From Synergistaceae bacterium (GTDB taxonomy: Bacteria > Synergistota > Synergistia > Synergistales > Aminobacteriaceae), in NCBI GenBank assembly GCA_009776565.1, contig WRNQ01000017.1:16-18060 (forward strand): a stretch of 18,045 nucleotides of DNA. The letters run 5' to 3'. Position 1 is the stretch's first letter, and each line of letters opens with the position of its first letter. A program made the translations under genes and the position numbers. This document shows positions 5,974 to 12,660 of the stretch, in pieces. The notes under the pieces were generated by a model. It did no database searches and was not told the DNA's origin. It worked only from the letters and a program-made list of their open reading frames with translations.

Positions 5974-8652
5974 ATGATGGACAGTTCGCATGAAGTCTTA
6001 TCAAATGATTCACTTTTGACCGCATATTATATGCCGCGTCCCCGAATAGACGAAATACTCGATCGAGCGACCCAATGCAAACTGGTTTATGTTATCGCGG
6101 GCGCCGGTTATGGAAAAACCCAGGCGATCCGAAGTTACATAGAACAACAGACGGACGCCATCGTCCGGTGGATCCAGTTGACAGACAGCGACAATATATG
6201 TTCCCGGTATTGGGAAAACCTCATTCACAGTATTTCATATGACAACCAGGATTTAGCCGATAGATTGCGCGAGTTTGGTTTCCCGGACACACTTGCCCGA
6301 TTCAAGCAGTTTGCCGAAATCTTAAAAAGCACGGAACACCGCGCGGTGAAGACATACCTTGTATTAGACGATTTCCATCTGGTACACTCCGAGCAGGCGT
6401 TACTTTTTGCGGAACGATGCGCCTATCTGCATGTCCCCGGAGCGTGTGTTGTCATAATTTCCAGAAAAGAACCCGAAATCAACACAGTTTCACTATTCTC
6501 CAAGGGACAAGTCCACATTGTAACAGAAGACGAGCTGCGTTTTACGGACGACGAGATTCTGGAGTTTCTGAAACAACGCAGCATTGATTTCTCCGTTAAA
6601 AACCTCCCGAGGCTTATTGACGCCACTAAGGGTTGGGCGCTTGCTATTCAACTGATTTCATTGTCATTGAAAAGGAACCCAAGAAATCTCGATTCTGCGA
6701 TTGAAAATATGAAACAGAACATTTTCAAACTAATGGAAATCGAAGCGTTTAACGACTTTCCTGAAAACACCAAGAAACTCTTGATAAAAATATCCCTGGT
6801 GTCCAATATGCCGCTAACAATACTACAAAAATTATTTGGCGAGGTTTTATTCTTGCGGGATTTACCACAGCTTGCGTCATTCTTATGGTTTGACAGTTTC
6901 TCTGGTTCAGACAGGATCCATCCACTGTATCTGGAGTTTTTACACGACAAACAAGACGCCTTAACTTTTGAGGAGAAGCGGGTTATATATAGAGACGCGG
7001 CGCAATGGTGCTCAGACAATAATTTCAATCTTGACGCCATGCGTTTTTTTTCACAGGCGCAGGATTATGGACGTATGGTTGAACTTCTTTATACATATCC
7101 ATTTAGATTACCCTATGACACATGTGAATACTTTCTGGACATAATAGAAAACCTGGCCCCTGATGAGGAAAATATTGAAGACTTAAACCTTTTAATGCTA
7201 ATAAACTTTTTCGCGCCTCTTTTACTTATGGGGATGGGCAAGCTTGGCGAGGCGCGGCAGCGATCTTTTCGCGTTATCAGGAAGTGGGCGCACTCAGACT
7301 CGCCGTTTGCGCCAATAATTCTGGCCTCAAGTTACAGCAATCTTGTATATATAGATATGTATACCTGTACTATTACACATAAGTATAACTCTCCAAAGTA
7401 TCTAAAAAAGTCGATTGAATTCTATAAAAAATCCACATTACCGCTTTCAAGGGGTTCGGGGGCTTTTACCGTCCCGGATATCCGATCTCTTGCATGTCTG
7501 GTAGGAGAGGGCGCAGATTTAAATGAATTTGAACAATTCCTTGGCGCCGTGAAACTGACGGAGTTTTACATAGGGGAAACATTCCATAATATGTATTCCG
7601 GTTATGAAGACCTTGTCTCTTGCGAACTTGCTTTTTACAGAAACCAACCAGATGTTGCTAAAAATCACGCGCACCAATCTATTGTTAAAGCGCGTGAAAA
7701 AAATCAATACAGTATCGAAGCGATGGCGGAACAGTATTTGCTGAGGATTTCAACACAGGAAGGCGACTATCAGATGGTGAAAGAAGTTCTTAGGCAACTG
7801 CGCTCACACTTGGATAACCCTGATTTTTGGAGTCGTCAATTATTGTATGACCTGTTTACCGGTTTTTTCTACGCACAAATCGGGCTTCCCGGTATGGCGC
7901 CGTCCTGGCTGATCATGGACGAAAAAGAGGCAAAGGCTGAAGTCCGCATTCCCGTCAGAGAGTTGGTTGTTTGCGTAAAAAATCATATCGCCACCAAAAA
8001 ATACCATCAGGCGCTAACGGTTTTGGGTAACTCCTATCCCAGGAAACCACAAGAACGATTCCTGTTGAGCGAGTTGACGTTTTCATTGCTGTCGGCTGTC
8101 GCGAGAATCAACACAGGCGATACGGAAGGCGCCATGAATGATTTTAATAAGGCGTATTCACTTTCGTTTAACGGCGTGTTCGAGATGCCATTTATCGAGC
8201 TTGGCAAGAATTTGCGGCCTTTGGTCGCCGCCGCCTTGAATAAGGCGGGCGCCGGGAAAAAGGAGTCGGCGCAGGCGGGCGCCACAGGGCAAGCTGGGTC
8301 TGGGCAGGCGGATGCAGGGCAAATTGGCGCTAAGCCGGCAAAGCCTGTTATCCCGGATGTGTGGCTTAAGACAATTGATCGAAAAGCCTCAGTCTATGCA
8401 AAGAAGGCCGCATTTATCACAAATTCATTTAAAAAAGAAGAAAAAATCGATGATTCCATTCAATTGTCGGATCGGGAGCAAGAGGTTTTGAATGATCTTT
8501 ATCATGGCCTATCCCGTGAAGAAATATCTGTCAACCGGTATCTGTCCATAAATACTGTAAAAAAGTTGCTTCAATCGGTATATATTAAACTTAATGCAAG
8601 TAATAACGTAGATGCCGTTCGTATCGCTCTTGAAAAAAACCTTATAGAGTAA
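5974..8652 (+). CDS. MalT-like LuxR-family transcriptional activator (ATPase type)
   Basis: The product is 892 residues, close to the 900 typical of MalT/LAL (STAND) regulators. The N-terminal NTPase domain has Walker A GAGYGKT (43-49) and Walker B LVLDD (129-133). A helical TPR-like sensor region spans about 330-770. A low-complexity Gly/Ala/Gln linker (about 762-792) precedes the C-terminal LuxR helix-turn-helix at 830-892 (LSDREQEVLNDLYHG ... INTVKKLLQSVYIKLN). Such proteins bind an inducer, hydrolyse or exchange ATP, oligomerise and activate promoters through tandem or palindromic sites. It is transcribed toward the surface-fibre locus that starts 280 bp downstream, so it is the natural candidate regulator of the two matching promoters at 8834 and 12356. 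That link is inference. Start codon: tandem ATG ATG after AAAGGAG. Confidence 0.92.
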   Translation: MMDSSHEVLSNDSLLTAYYMPRPRIDEILDRATQCKLVYVIAGAGYGKTQAIRSYIEQQTDAIVRWIQLTDSDNICSRYWENLIHSISYDNQDLADRLREFGFPDTLARFKQFAEILKSTEHRAVKTYLVLDDFHLVHSEQALLFAERCAYLHVPGACVVIISRKEPEINTVSLFSKGQVHIVTEDELRFTDDEILEFLKQRSIDFSVKNLPRLIDATKGWALAIQLISLSLKRNPRNLDSAIENMKQNIFKLMEIEAFNDFPENTKKLLIKISLVSNMPLTILQKLFGEVLFLRDLPQLASFLWFDSFSGSDRIHPLYLEFLHDKQDALTFEEKRVIYRDAAQWCSDNNFNLDAMRFFSQAQDYGRMVELLYTYPFRLPYDTCEYFLDIIENLAPDEENIEDLNLLMLINFFAPLLLMGMGKLGEARQRSFRVIRKWAHSDSPFAPIILASSYSNLVYIDMYTCTITHKYNSPKYLKKSIEFYKKSTLPLSRGSGAFTVPDIRSLACLVGEGADLNEFEQFLGAVKLTEFYIGETFHNMYSGYEDLVSCELAFYRNQPDVAKNHAHQSIVKAREKNQYSIEAMAEQYLLRISTQEGDYQMVKEVLRQLRSHLDNPDFWSRQLLYDLFTGFFYAQIGLPGMAPSWLIMDEKEAKAEVRIPVRELVVCVKNHIATKKYHQALTVLGNSYPRKPQERFLLSELTFSLLSAVARINTGDTEGAMNDFNKAYSLSFNGVFEMPFIELGKNLRPLVAAALNKAGAGKKESAQAGATGQAGSGQADAGQIGAKPAKPVIPDVWLKTIDRKASVYAKKAAFITNSFKKEEKIDDSIQLSDREQEVLNDLYHGLSREEISVNRYLSINTVKKLLQSVYIKLNASNNVDAVRIALEKNLIE

Positions 8653-8653
8653 T

Positions 8654-8676
8654 CGAGTAAAGATTTACTCTTTTTC
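8654..8676 (+). terminator. Weak terminator-like hairpin after the regulator gene
   Basis: GAGTA and TACTC (8655-8671) form a 5-bp stem around a 6-base loop, followed by TTTTTCT. It starts three bases after the stop codon. Confidence 0.35.
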
Positions 8677-8679
8677 TAT

Positions 8680-8756
8680 AGTTATGACCATTCCTGACTA
8701 AGTTATGACCATTCCTAACTAAGTTATGACCAGTCCTGCCTAAGTTATGACCACTC
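8680..8756. repeat. 21-bp tandem repeat, 4 copies
   Basis: AGTTATGACC begins at 8680, 8701, 8722 and 8743, exactly 21 bp apart. It is followed by variable WTTCCTGACTA-like sequence, and the fourth copy is cut after AGTTATGACCA. An exact two-turn spacing places every copy on one DNA face, like an operator or iteron array. It lies between the MalT-like gene and the locus it may control. Confidence 0.9.
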
Positions 8757-8777
8757 TTTCCTTCGGAAGGCACAAAA

Positions 8778-8815
8778 CCGCTGAATCTGTTATCTGGAGT
8801 TCAGCGGCTTTTTTT
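8778..8815 (+). terminator. Rho-independent terminator
   Basis: CCGCTGAA (8778-8785) and TTCAGCGG (8800-8807) form a perfect 8-bp stem with a 14-base loop, followed by C and seven T. It separates transcription of the regulator gene from the downstream locus. A tiny CCTT-CGG-AAGG hairpin (8760-8770) lies just before it. Confidence 0.88.
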
Positions 8816-8830
8816 GCCTATTTGACGACA

Positions 8831-8876
8831 TTTACCCTTTAGGGTGTAGCTGTACAAAAACGTATACAGTTAGAAT
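8831..8876 (+). promoter_or_regulatory. Activator-type promoter with ACCCTTTAGGGT palindrome
   Basis: The perfect 12-bp palindrome ACCCTTTAGGGT (8834-8845) continues into GTAGC. A good -10 box TAGAAT lies at 8871-8876, and no -35 box is recognisable at 16-18 bp. The palindrome centre is about 31 bp upstream of the -10, i.e. near -43 from a probable start, where class II activators bind. The same arrangement recurs at 12356 before pilin-like gene 1. It likely drives the DivIVA-like gene and the genes after it. Confidence 0.6.
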
Positions 8877-8933
8877 ACATACATAAACATTTATCGTCAG
8901 CATTAACCTATTACTTAAGAGGAGGAAAATGAG

Positions 8934-9440
8934 ATGACAAGTACAGGCATAATCTTTAAAACGGAGAAAGATGGATACGACAAAGAACAGGTCGATAAAT
9001 ATATATCGAGGCTCAGTGAGGAATATCAAAAGGCTTACAACGAATACCAGAATATTAGCAGTATTAACTCAACACTTTTGGATGAATGCTCGAGAATGAA
9101 AAGACAAGAGGAACTGGGAATGGATCCCGACGTCATTGCAAAGACACTGTTAAGTGCTGAAACAATGGCGCAAAAGACTATCGACGATGCTCACTTTGAA
9201 GCTGCAGCGCTCAAATTGGAGGCTCAGCAGTTGTTGGACGGAGCAAAAGCTGAAAGTGAACAGGCGAAAGAGTTCTCGCAAAAGATTGTTAACGACGCGA
9301 AAATCCAAGCTGCTAAAATGATTTTCCGCACAAGAAGAAACATCGAACAGGTTAGAAAAGCAATGGAACTTGCAATGGGCGGGATGGATAAGTTGTTGGC
9401 GTTCACAACGACAAAAAAAGAACCTGCCGTATCCGCATAA
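8934..9440 (+). CDS. DivIVA-like coiled-coil protein
   Basis: The product is 168 residues with a strong AGGAGG ribosome site. Residues 8-35 (FKTEKDGYDKEQVDKYISRL) match the N-terminal DivIVA/GpsB membrane-curvature motif, with G14-Y15 and the V20-D21-x-Y helix start. The rest (35-150) is alpha-helical and rich in Ala, Glu and Lys with heptad-like spacing, typical of the DivIVA coiled coil. DivIVA proteins gather at division sites and poles and recruit partners. Here the gene opens a surface-fibre locus, so it may place the secretion or anchoring machinery at a cell site; this is inference. The last codons hold a slippery A_AAA_AAA_G (9413-9420) from which a 110-codon -1 frame continues (see the separate entry). 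Confidence 0.85.
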   Translation: MTSTGIIFKTEKDGYDKEQVDKYISRLSEEYQKAYNEYQNISSINSTLLDECSRMKRQEELGMDPDVIAKTLLSAETMAQKTIDDAHFEAAALKLEAQQLLDGAKAESEQAKEFSQKIVNDAKIQAAKMIFRTRRNIEQVRKAMELAMGGMDKLLAFTTTKKEPAVSA

Positions 9441-9751
9441 TTGATGTTGCGGTTGAAGCTTATATCGGTACTGGCGCTGGCGCCGGTACTGATACTGATA
9501 CTGATACCGATACTTATACCGATACTGGCAATGGCGCCGATACCGATACCGATATCGATGCTGGCAATAGTATAAATACTTATACCGATACCGATACTTA
9601 TACCGATACTGGCAATGGCGCCGATACCGATACCGATACCGATATCGATGCTGGCAATAGTACAAATACTTATACCGATACCGATACTTATACCGATACC
9701 GATAGAAATGAAGATGCTAATTCTTATGAAGAGACAAATGTTGATTCATAA
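9419..9751 (+). CDS. -1 frame Asp-Thr repeat tail of the DivIVA-like gene (frameshift product or relic)
   Basis: From codon AGA at 9419 the -1 frame stays open for 110 codons to TAA 9749-9751. It has no ATG, GTG or TTG start that looks usable and no ribosome site. The product would read IDVAVEAYIGTGAGAG, then DTDTDTYTDTGNGADTD-type repeats, and end DRNEDANSYEETNVDS. The heptamer A_AAA_AAA in frame with the upstream gene is a classic -1 slippery sequence; the seven A's could also cause transcriptional slippage or be a deletion scar. A fusion would be 272 residues: 162 from the main frame plus 110. The long repeat remaining free of stops in this one frame, and its ordinary-looking end, argue that it was or is translated. 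Confidence 0.45.
   Translation, partial: RTCRIRIIDVAVEAYIGTGAGAGTDTDTDTDTYTDTGNGADTDTDIDAGNSINTYTDTDTYTDTGNGADTDTDTDIDAGNSTNTYTDTDTYTDTDRNEDANSYEETNVDS
9485..9712. repeat. Hexamer (GATACY) and 84-90-bp nested tandem repeat
   Basis: GATACT/GATACC hexamers run through the block. A larger unit starting GATACTGGCAATGGCGCC recurs at 9521 and 9605 (period 84; the second unit carries one extra hexamer). All length steps are multiples of 6 or 3, so the -1 reading frame is preserved. Confidence 0.9.
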
Positions 9752-9798
9752 TTTTCAATTACCTGGATATTGACTAAACAGAAAGGAGGGGCGGACAT

Positions 9799-10512
9799 AT
9801 GGCTATAAAACCACTAGAGGAATTAAACAAGGAACTCATTTCCGAAATTTTCTATAGCGATGCGATAACACCAGGCAGCGACGCGGCTAGTTCCGACAGC
9901 GACGCCAGTCAACCGAAAAAAAACGGACTGCTCATGAAAAAGGGCGTCCATCCAAATCGGCAACCTGGAAAAAAGAGGAGCAAGGCTTACACTATCATAT
10001 CGGACATAGTATTTTTTCTGGCAGTGTTAGTAATTTTTGTCTCAACAGTATCGCACTCGAACAGCGGAGCTCAAAAAAAATACTTTTATTATTCATTCTT
10101 TACGGTCTTAACCTCCAGCATGCAAGATGAAATACCAAAGGATTCATTAATCCTGACACGAAAGACAGATCCGCAAAACCTTCAAGTTGGAGATAATATA
10201 ACCTTTATCCGTGACAGGAATGTCTCGGTGACGCACAAGATCGTGGATATATACGAAAACTATCTGGATAGCAACGCAAGGGGATTCCAGACAAAAGGCG
10301 TAAACAACGACGCCCCGGACAGCGAGATCGTATATGAAGAAAGTATAATCGGCAAGGTGATATTCTTTATACCTGCCGTCGGGGCAGCCATTTACTATCT
10401 GAGAACAAAAGTCCTTACCGGATTGATCATTTTCGGATTATTTGCCGCTCTTTACATAGCGCTTCGTATCTTTCAAAGGCAAAAGAAGGCAAATGGCTTA
10501 GATTCAGCCTAG
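9799..10512 (+). CDS. SipW-type (ER-type) signal peptidase I
   Basis: The product is 237 residues with AAAGGAGG upstream. A cytoplasmic, charged and Ser/Asp-rich N-terminal extension (1-63) precedes the first helix (about 64-85). The catalytic domain has S107 in VLTSSMQDEIP and H146 in VSVTHKIVDI. The Ser-His pair, in place of Ser-Lys, defines the archaeal/ER/SipW branch. GVNNDAPD then a second hydrophobic hairpin (about 187-225) complete the fold. In Bacillus SipW processes the fibre proteins TasA and TapA. Here it probably removes signal peptides from the surface proteins encoded downstream. The preceding block (9441-9798) is repeat DNA. Confidence 0.92.
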   Translation: MAIKPLEELNKELISEIFYSDAITPGSDAASSDSDASQPKKNGLLMKKGVHPNRQPGKKRSKAYTIISDIVFFLAVLVIFVSTVSHSNSGAQKKYFYYSFFTVLTSSMQDEIPKDSLILTRKTDPQNLQVGDNITFIRDRNVSVTHKIVDIYENYLDSNARGFQTKGVNNDAPDSEIVYEESIIGKVIFFIPAVGAAIYYLRTKVLTGLIIFGLFAALYIALRIFQRQKKANGLDSA

Positions 10513-10610
10513 TTATTTCCTCTTTGAGTTTTACGCGATCCCGGTATCGCTAGCTCTTTATCAATAATTAGCCGGCGCGGTGGTTGCTTAACCATAAAAG
10601 CTTAATGAAT

Positions 10611-10650
10611 TGAATTTAATTGAATTTAATTGAATTTAATTGAATTGAAC
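10611..10650. repeat. 10-bp TGAATTTAAT tandem repeat and GGAAT-rich extension
   Basis: TGAATTTAAT occurs at 10611, 10621 and 10631, then TGAATTGAAC at 10641. Degenerate five-base units (GAATC, GAATG, GGAAT) continue to about 10700, right up to the start of the small ribbon-helix-helix gene, and supply its purine-rich ribosome site. Confidence 0.85.
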
Positions 10651-10704
10651 TAAATCGAATCGAATGGAATGGAATTGAACGGAATGGAAAGGAATGGAAA
10701 GAAA

Positions 10705-10902
10705 ATGGAAAATTCAACAAAGGTAAAACAAATTGTTATTCGATTTAATATTCCCTCCTATGAAAAAATCCGTGAATGCGCGGAAATCGAACACAGAGGT
10801 TTGGGCGATTTCGTCAGGCACGCGGCTTTAGACTACATCGAAAGAGTCTATCAAGCAAGAGACGCTTCAGGTATAGACGCCGCCCCTCGTGAGAAGAAGT
10901 AG
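10705..10902 (+). CDS. Small ribbon-helix-helix DNA-binding protein
   Basis: The product is 65 residues from ATG 10705, with AAAGGAATGGAAAG just upstream. An in-frame ATG at 10669 would add 12 residues translated from repeat DNA and is less likely. The strand KVKQIVIRFNIP followed by helix YEKIRECAEIEHRG and helix LGDFVRHAALDYIERV is the ribbon-helix-helix pattern (CopG/MobC-like). The tail is charged and probably disordered. Lying between two signal peptidase genes and flanked by 10-bp and 14-bp tandem repeats, it may regulate the locus; this is inference. A plasmid-mobilisation origin is not evident, so a MobC role is unlikely. Confidence 0.7.
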   Translation: MENSTKVKQIVIRFNIPSYEKIRECAEIEHRGLGDFVRHAALDYIERVYQARDASGIDAAPREKK

Positions 10903-11257
10903 AGGAATAACGATTTCATATAAATAAGTATTATCCGGCGCGCATGCCGCTCTCATGCTAAAGCGGTCTGCGACCGCAAGGATTCAGGATTCAGAAGAAA
11001 CTTCTTGCTTTTTATTAGTGGTCTTGATCCGTAAGTTGCCAAACATGTCGTCGACGCCGGGTAGAAGTAGCGGCATTAAGCCGATCAAGCCCAAGCTGCG
11101 GCAAGCGGCTAAATACTTATGCTTTGAACAGACCGATCCGGCTATCTGGAAGGTTATCCAGATAAGGTTATTCAGATAAGGTTATCCAGATAAGGTTATC
11201 CAGATAAGGTTATCCAGATATAGAAGTAATGCCGGAAGGAAAGAGAGGTGAAGAACT
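10903..11257. other. Gene-free region between ribbon-helix-helix and signal peptidase genes
   Basis: There is a GCGGTC-TGC-GACCGC hairpin at 10963-10977. GCAAG...CTTGC arms enclosing AGAAG-AAA-CTTCT, followed by TTTTTATT (about 10975-11023), form a possible terminator. There is also a copy of the GATCCGTAAGTTGCC motif (11026-11040) and five 14-bp repeats. An open frame at 10955-11179 has no ribosome site and was not accepted as a gene. Confidence 0.5.
11151..11220. repeat. 14-bp tandem repeat, 5 copies
   Basis: AGGTTATCCAGATA is repeated at 11151, 11165 (one substitution), 11179, 11193 and 11207. An inverted half copy (ATCTGGA) just before makes ATCTGGA-AGGTTA-TCCAGAT. The array ends about 40 bp ahead of the second signal peptidase gene. 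Confidence 0.92.
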
Positions 11258-12049
11258 ATGTTTATAAAAACGCTACAACAACTTGATGAAGAGTTTCAAG
11301 CCGAATATATGCCCAACTATGTGGCAACCAGCGCAGCAAAGAATGCAGCAACTAACGCAGCAGACGGAGCGGCAACCGACGCGGCAACTTATGCAGCGTC
11401 CTTTCAGGAGGCGTCTTCAGGGGCGGCTGCGGGAGTTACTGCGGTGGCGTCTGCAGAGGCGTATGCGGATAAAACAGGTCCGATATATTGGCTATTGCGA
11501 AAAATAAAAAGAGTATTAAATACCAGAACTGTCATTGACAGTGCTCCTGTCACGCAACCAGTGTGGAAAGACATATCGTTACTGTTTCTGAAAATTGCGT
11601 CTATCATTCTGGTCTTTGTCCTGTTATTCACCTTTCTGTTTGGGATCGTCAGGTTTCAGGAACCTTCGATGGACCCGGCAATTAAGGACGGCGACCTCGT
11701 AATCTTTTACCGGTACACCAAAAGCGGTTATCTTCCTCAGGATGTAATTGCGCTGGACTATAACGGAAAGAGGCAAGTGAGGCGCGTGGTCGCCACAGCG
11801 GGTGATGAAGTTGACATAACGGATGAAGGTTTGATGATAAACGGAGCAGTGCAACAGGAGCCAAGTATATTTCAGCAAACTGAGCGGTATCAGGAGGGCG
11901 TAAGTTTTCCTCTAACTGTGCCTGAGGGAGAGGTATTCGTGCTTGGCGACAGTAGGACGGGCATCACGGACAGCAGAATATACGGTAGTGTGCGGATAGA
12001 AGACACTTTGGGAAAAGTCATGACAGTGATCCGCAGACGAGGTATTTAA
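11258..12049 (+). CDS. Signal peptidase I-like protein with Lys-to-Arg at the catalytic position
   Basis: The product is 263 residues, with a ribosome site GAGAGGTGAAG. An unusual Ala-rich N-terminal region (22-70, about half Ala) precedes a membrane anchor (about 106-130). The S26 domain follows: box B QEPSMDP with the expected nucleophile S137, then box D as QVRRVVATAGDEV, where bacterial type I enzymes have (I/V)KRV-x-G-x-PGD. The general-base Lys is thus replaced by R175; the nearest Lys is K171. The C-terminal GDSR-x-x-x-x-DSR box E (about 240-252) is intact. Streptococcal pilus loci carry SipA-type proteins that have lost catalytic residues and act as assembly chaperones, and this may be a parallel case. 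Otherwise it is an ordinary LepB-like peptidase of a divergent subgroup. Confidence 0.88.
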   Translation: MFIKTLQQLDEEFQAEYMPNYVATSAAKNAATNAADGAATDAATYAASFQEASSGAAAGVTAVASAEAYADKTGPIYWLLRKIKRVLNTRTVIDSAPVTQPVWKDISLLFLKIASIILVFVLLFTFLFGIVRFQEPSMDPAIKDGDLVIFYRYTKSGYLPQDVIALDYNGKRQVRRVVATAGDEVDITDEGLMINGAVQQEPSIFQQTERYQEGVSFPLTVPEGEVFVLGDSRTGITDSRIYGSVRIEDTLGKVMTVIRRRGI

Positions 12050-12355
12050 ATATGAGTGTTCTTTTTTCATCGCCAAAAAAAGAACCAAAAAAGGCGCCGG
12101 AGGTTCCGAATCCCCCCGGACCCCTAAACGACCAGGGGCAAGCCCCTGGCCCCCAAAAACCGTGGGGAGACAAAGGCGGCAACAACCTGCAAGAAGAACA
12201 TCCAGACCGTTTTGTGACCTCCGAAGGAAGGCATGACCATAAGTCATGACCATAAGTATAGATGAATTAGAAGTTTTTGTATGTTTTTAGAGGTATCTGG
12301 AAGTTTTTGTATGTTTTTAATGTTTTTGGATGTGTGTAAATTTCAAAGTATTTTT
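12050..12355. other. Region after the second signal peptidase: hairpins and short repeats
   Basis: It holds an AT-rich inverted repeat GTTCTTTTTT...AAAAAAAGAAC (12058-12086), a perfect CCAGGGGC-AA-GCCCCTGG hairpin (12132-12149) in a C/G-rich block, a 13-bp double repeat CATGACCATAAGT (12231-12256), and two copies of GAAGTTTTTGTATGTTTTTA (near 12269 and 12301). A 65-codon Pro-rich frame (12052-12249) coincides with the hairpins and is probably not a gene. Confidence 0.5.
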
Positions 12356-12397
12356 ACCCTTTTGGGTGTAGCGGCAAAAACTTCAGGAAAGTAGACT
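12353..12397 (+). promoter_or_regulatory. Second activator-type promoter with ACCCTTTTGGGT element
   Basis: TTTACCCTTTTGGGTGTAGC (12353-12372) matches 8831-8850 at 19 of 20 bases, and both are followed by CAAAAAC. A TAGACT -10-like box lies at 12392-12397. Its distance from the start of ACCC is 36 bp, against 37 bp in the first copy. No -35 box is seen. It probably drives the pilin/sortase genes from 12661 onward, with a leader of about 260 bases. Confidence 0.6.
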
Positions 12398-12479
12398 TAA
12401 TGTGTAATCAGTCACCGGCAAGTCAGAATACAGAAAGAATAAATATAGCTTGCCGGCGCCAACTAACGAAGACAAACAT

Positions 12480-12650
12480 ATGGCAGCACAGGAAACAACT
12501 TGACGCAAAGGAAACTCCGGAAACAAAAACAGGAAACAGGAATCAGAAATCAGAAAAGCGAAAAAACTGAAAACGGAAAACAAAAAACAGGAAAACAAAA
12601 ATTAGAAAACAGAAAAACAAAAAAACAAAAACCCCAAAAAAAAGAAAGGA
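12480..12650 (+). other. A-rich mRNA leader of pilin-like gene 1
   Basis: About 170 bases are almost free of T, made of AGGAAACA, AGAAAT and AAAACAGG-like units, ending in AAAGAAAGGAAG, the ribosome site. The transcript would be unstructured, which usually favours high translation or a long mRNA life. Confidence 0.6.
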
Positions 12651-12660
12651 AGTGTTGAAA

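Noticed and set aside
9150..9665. 171-codon minus-strand Tyr-Arg repeat frame
   Set aside because: It is the complement of the GATACY repeat and of the DivIVA-like gene, with no ribosome site. The plus -1 frame is the better explanation of the open repeat.
10705..10902. MobC-type mobilisation protein and integrative element
   Set aside because: No relaxase, integrase or att-like sequence is nearby. Only the ribbon-helix-helix fold is supported.
10955..11179. 74-codon frame before the second signal peptidase
   Set aside because: It has no ribosome site, begins in a hairpin and ends in the 14-bp repeats. The middle (KPKLRQAAKYLCF) is not recognised.
8680..11220. CRISPR-like arrays (21-bp and 14-bp repeats)
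   Set aside because: The units are contiguous or share drifting sequence with no unique spacers, and no cas genes are present.
12052..12249. 65-codon Pro/Gly/Lys-rich frame just after the second signal peptidase
   Set aside because: It lies over a GC-rich hairpin and AT inverted repeat, has no ribosome site of its own, and its composition follows the palindromic DNA. A short read-through peptide cannot be excluded.
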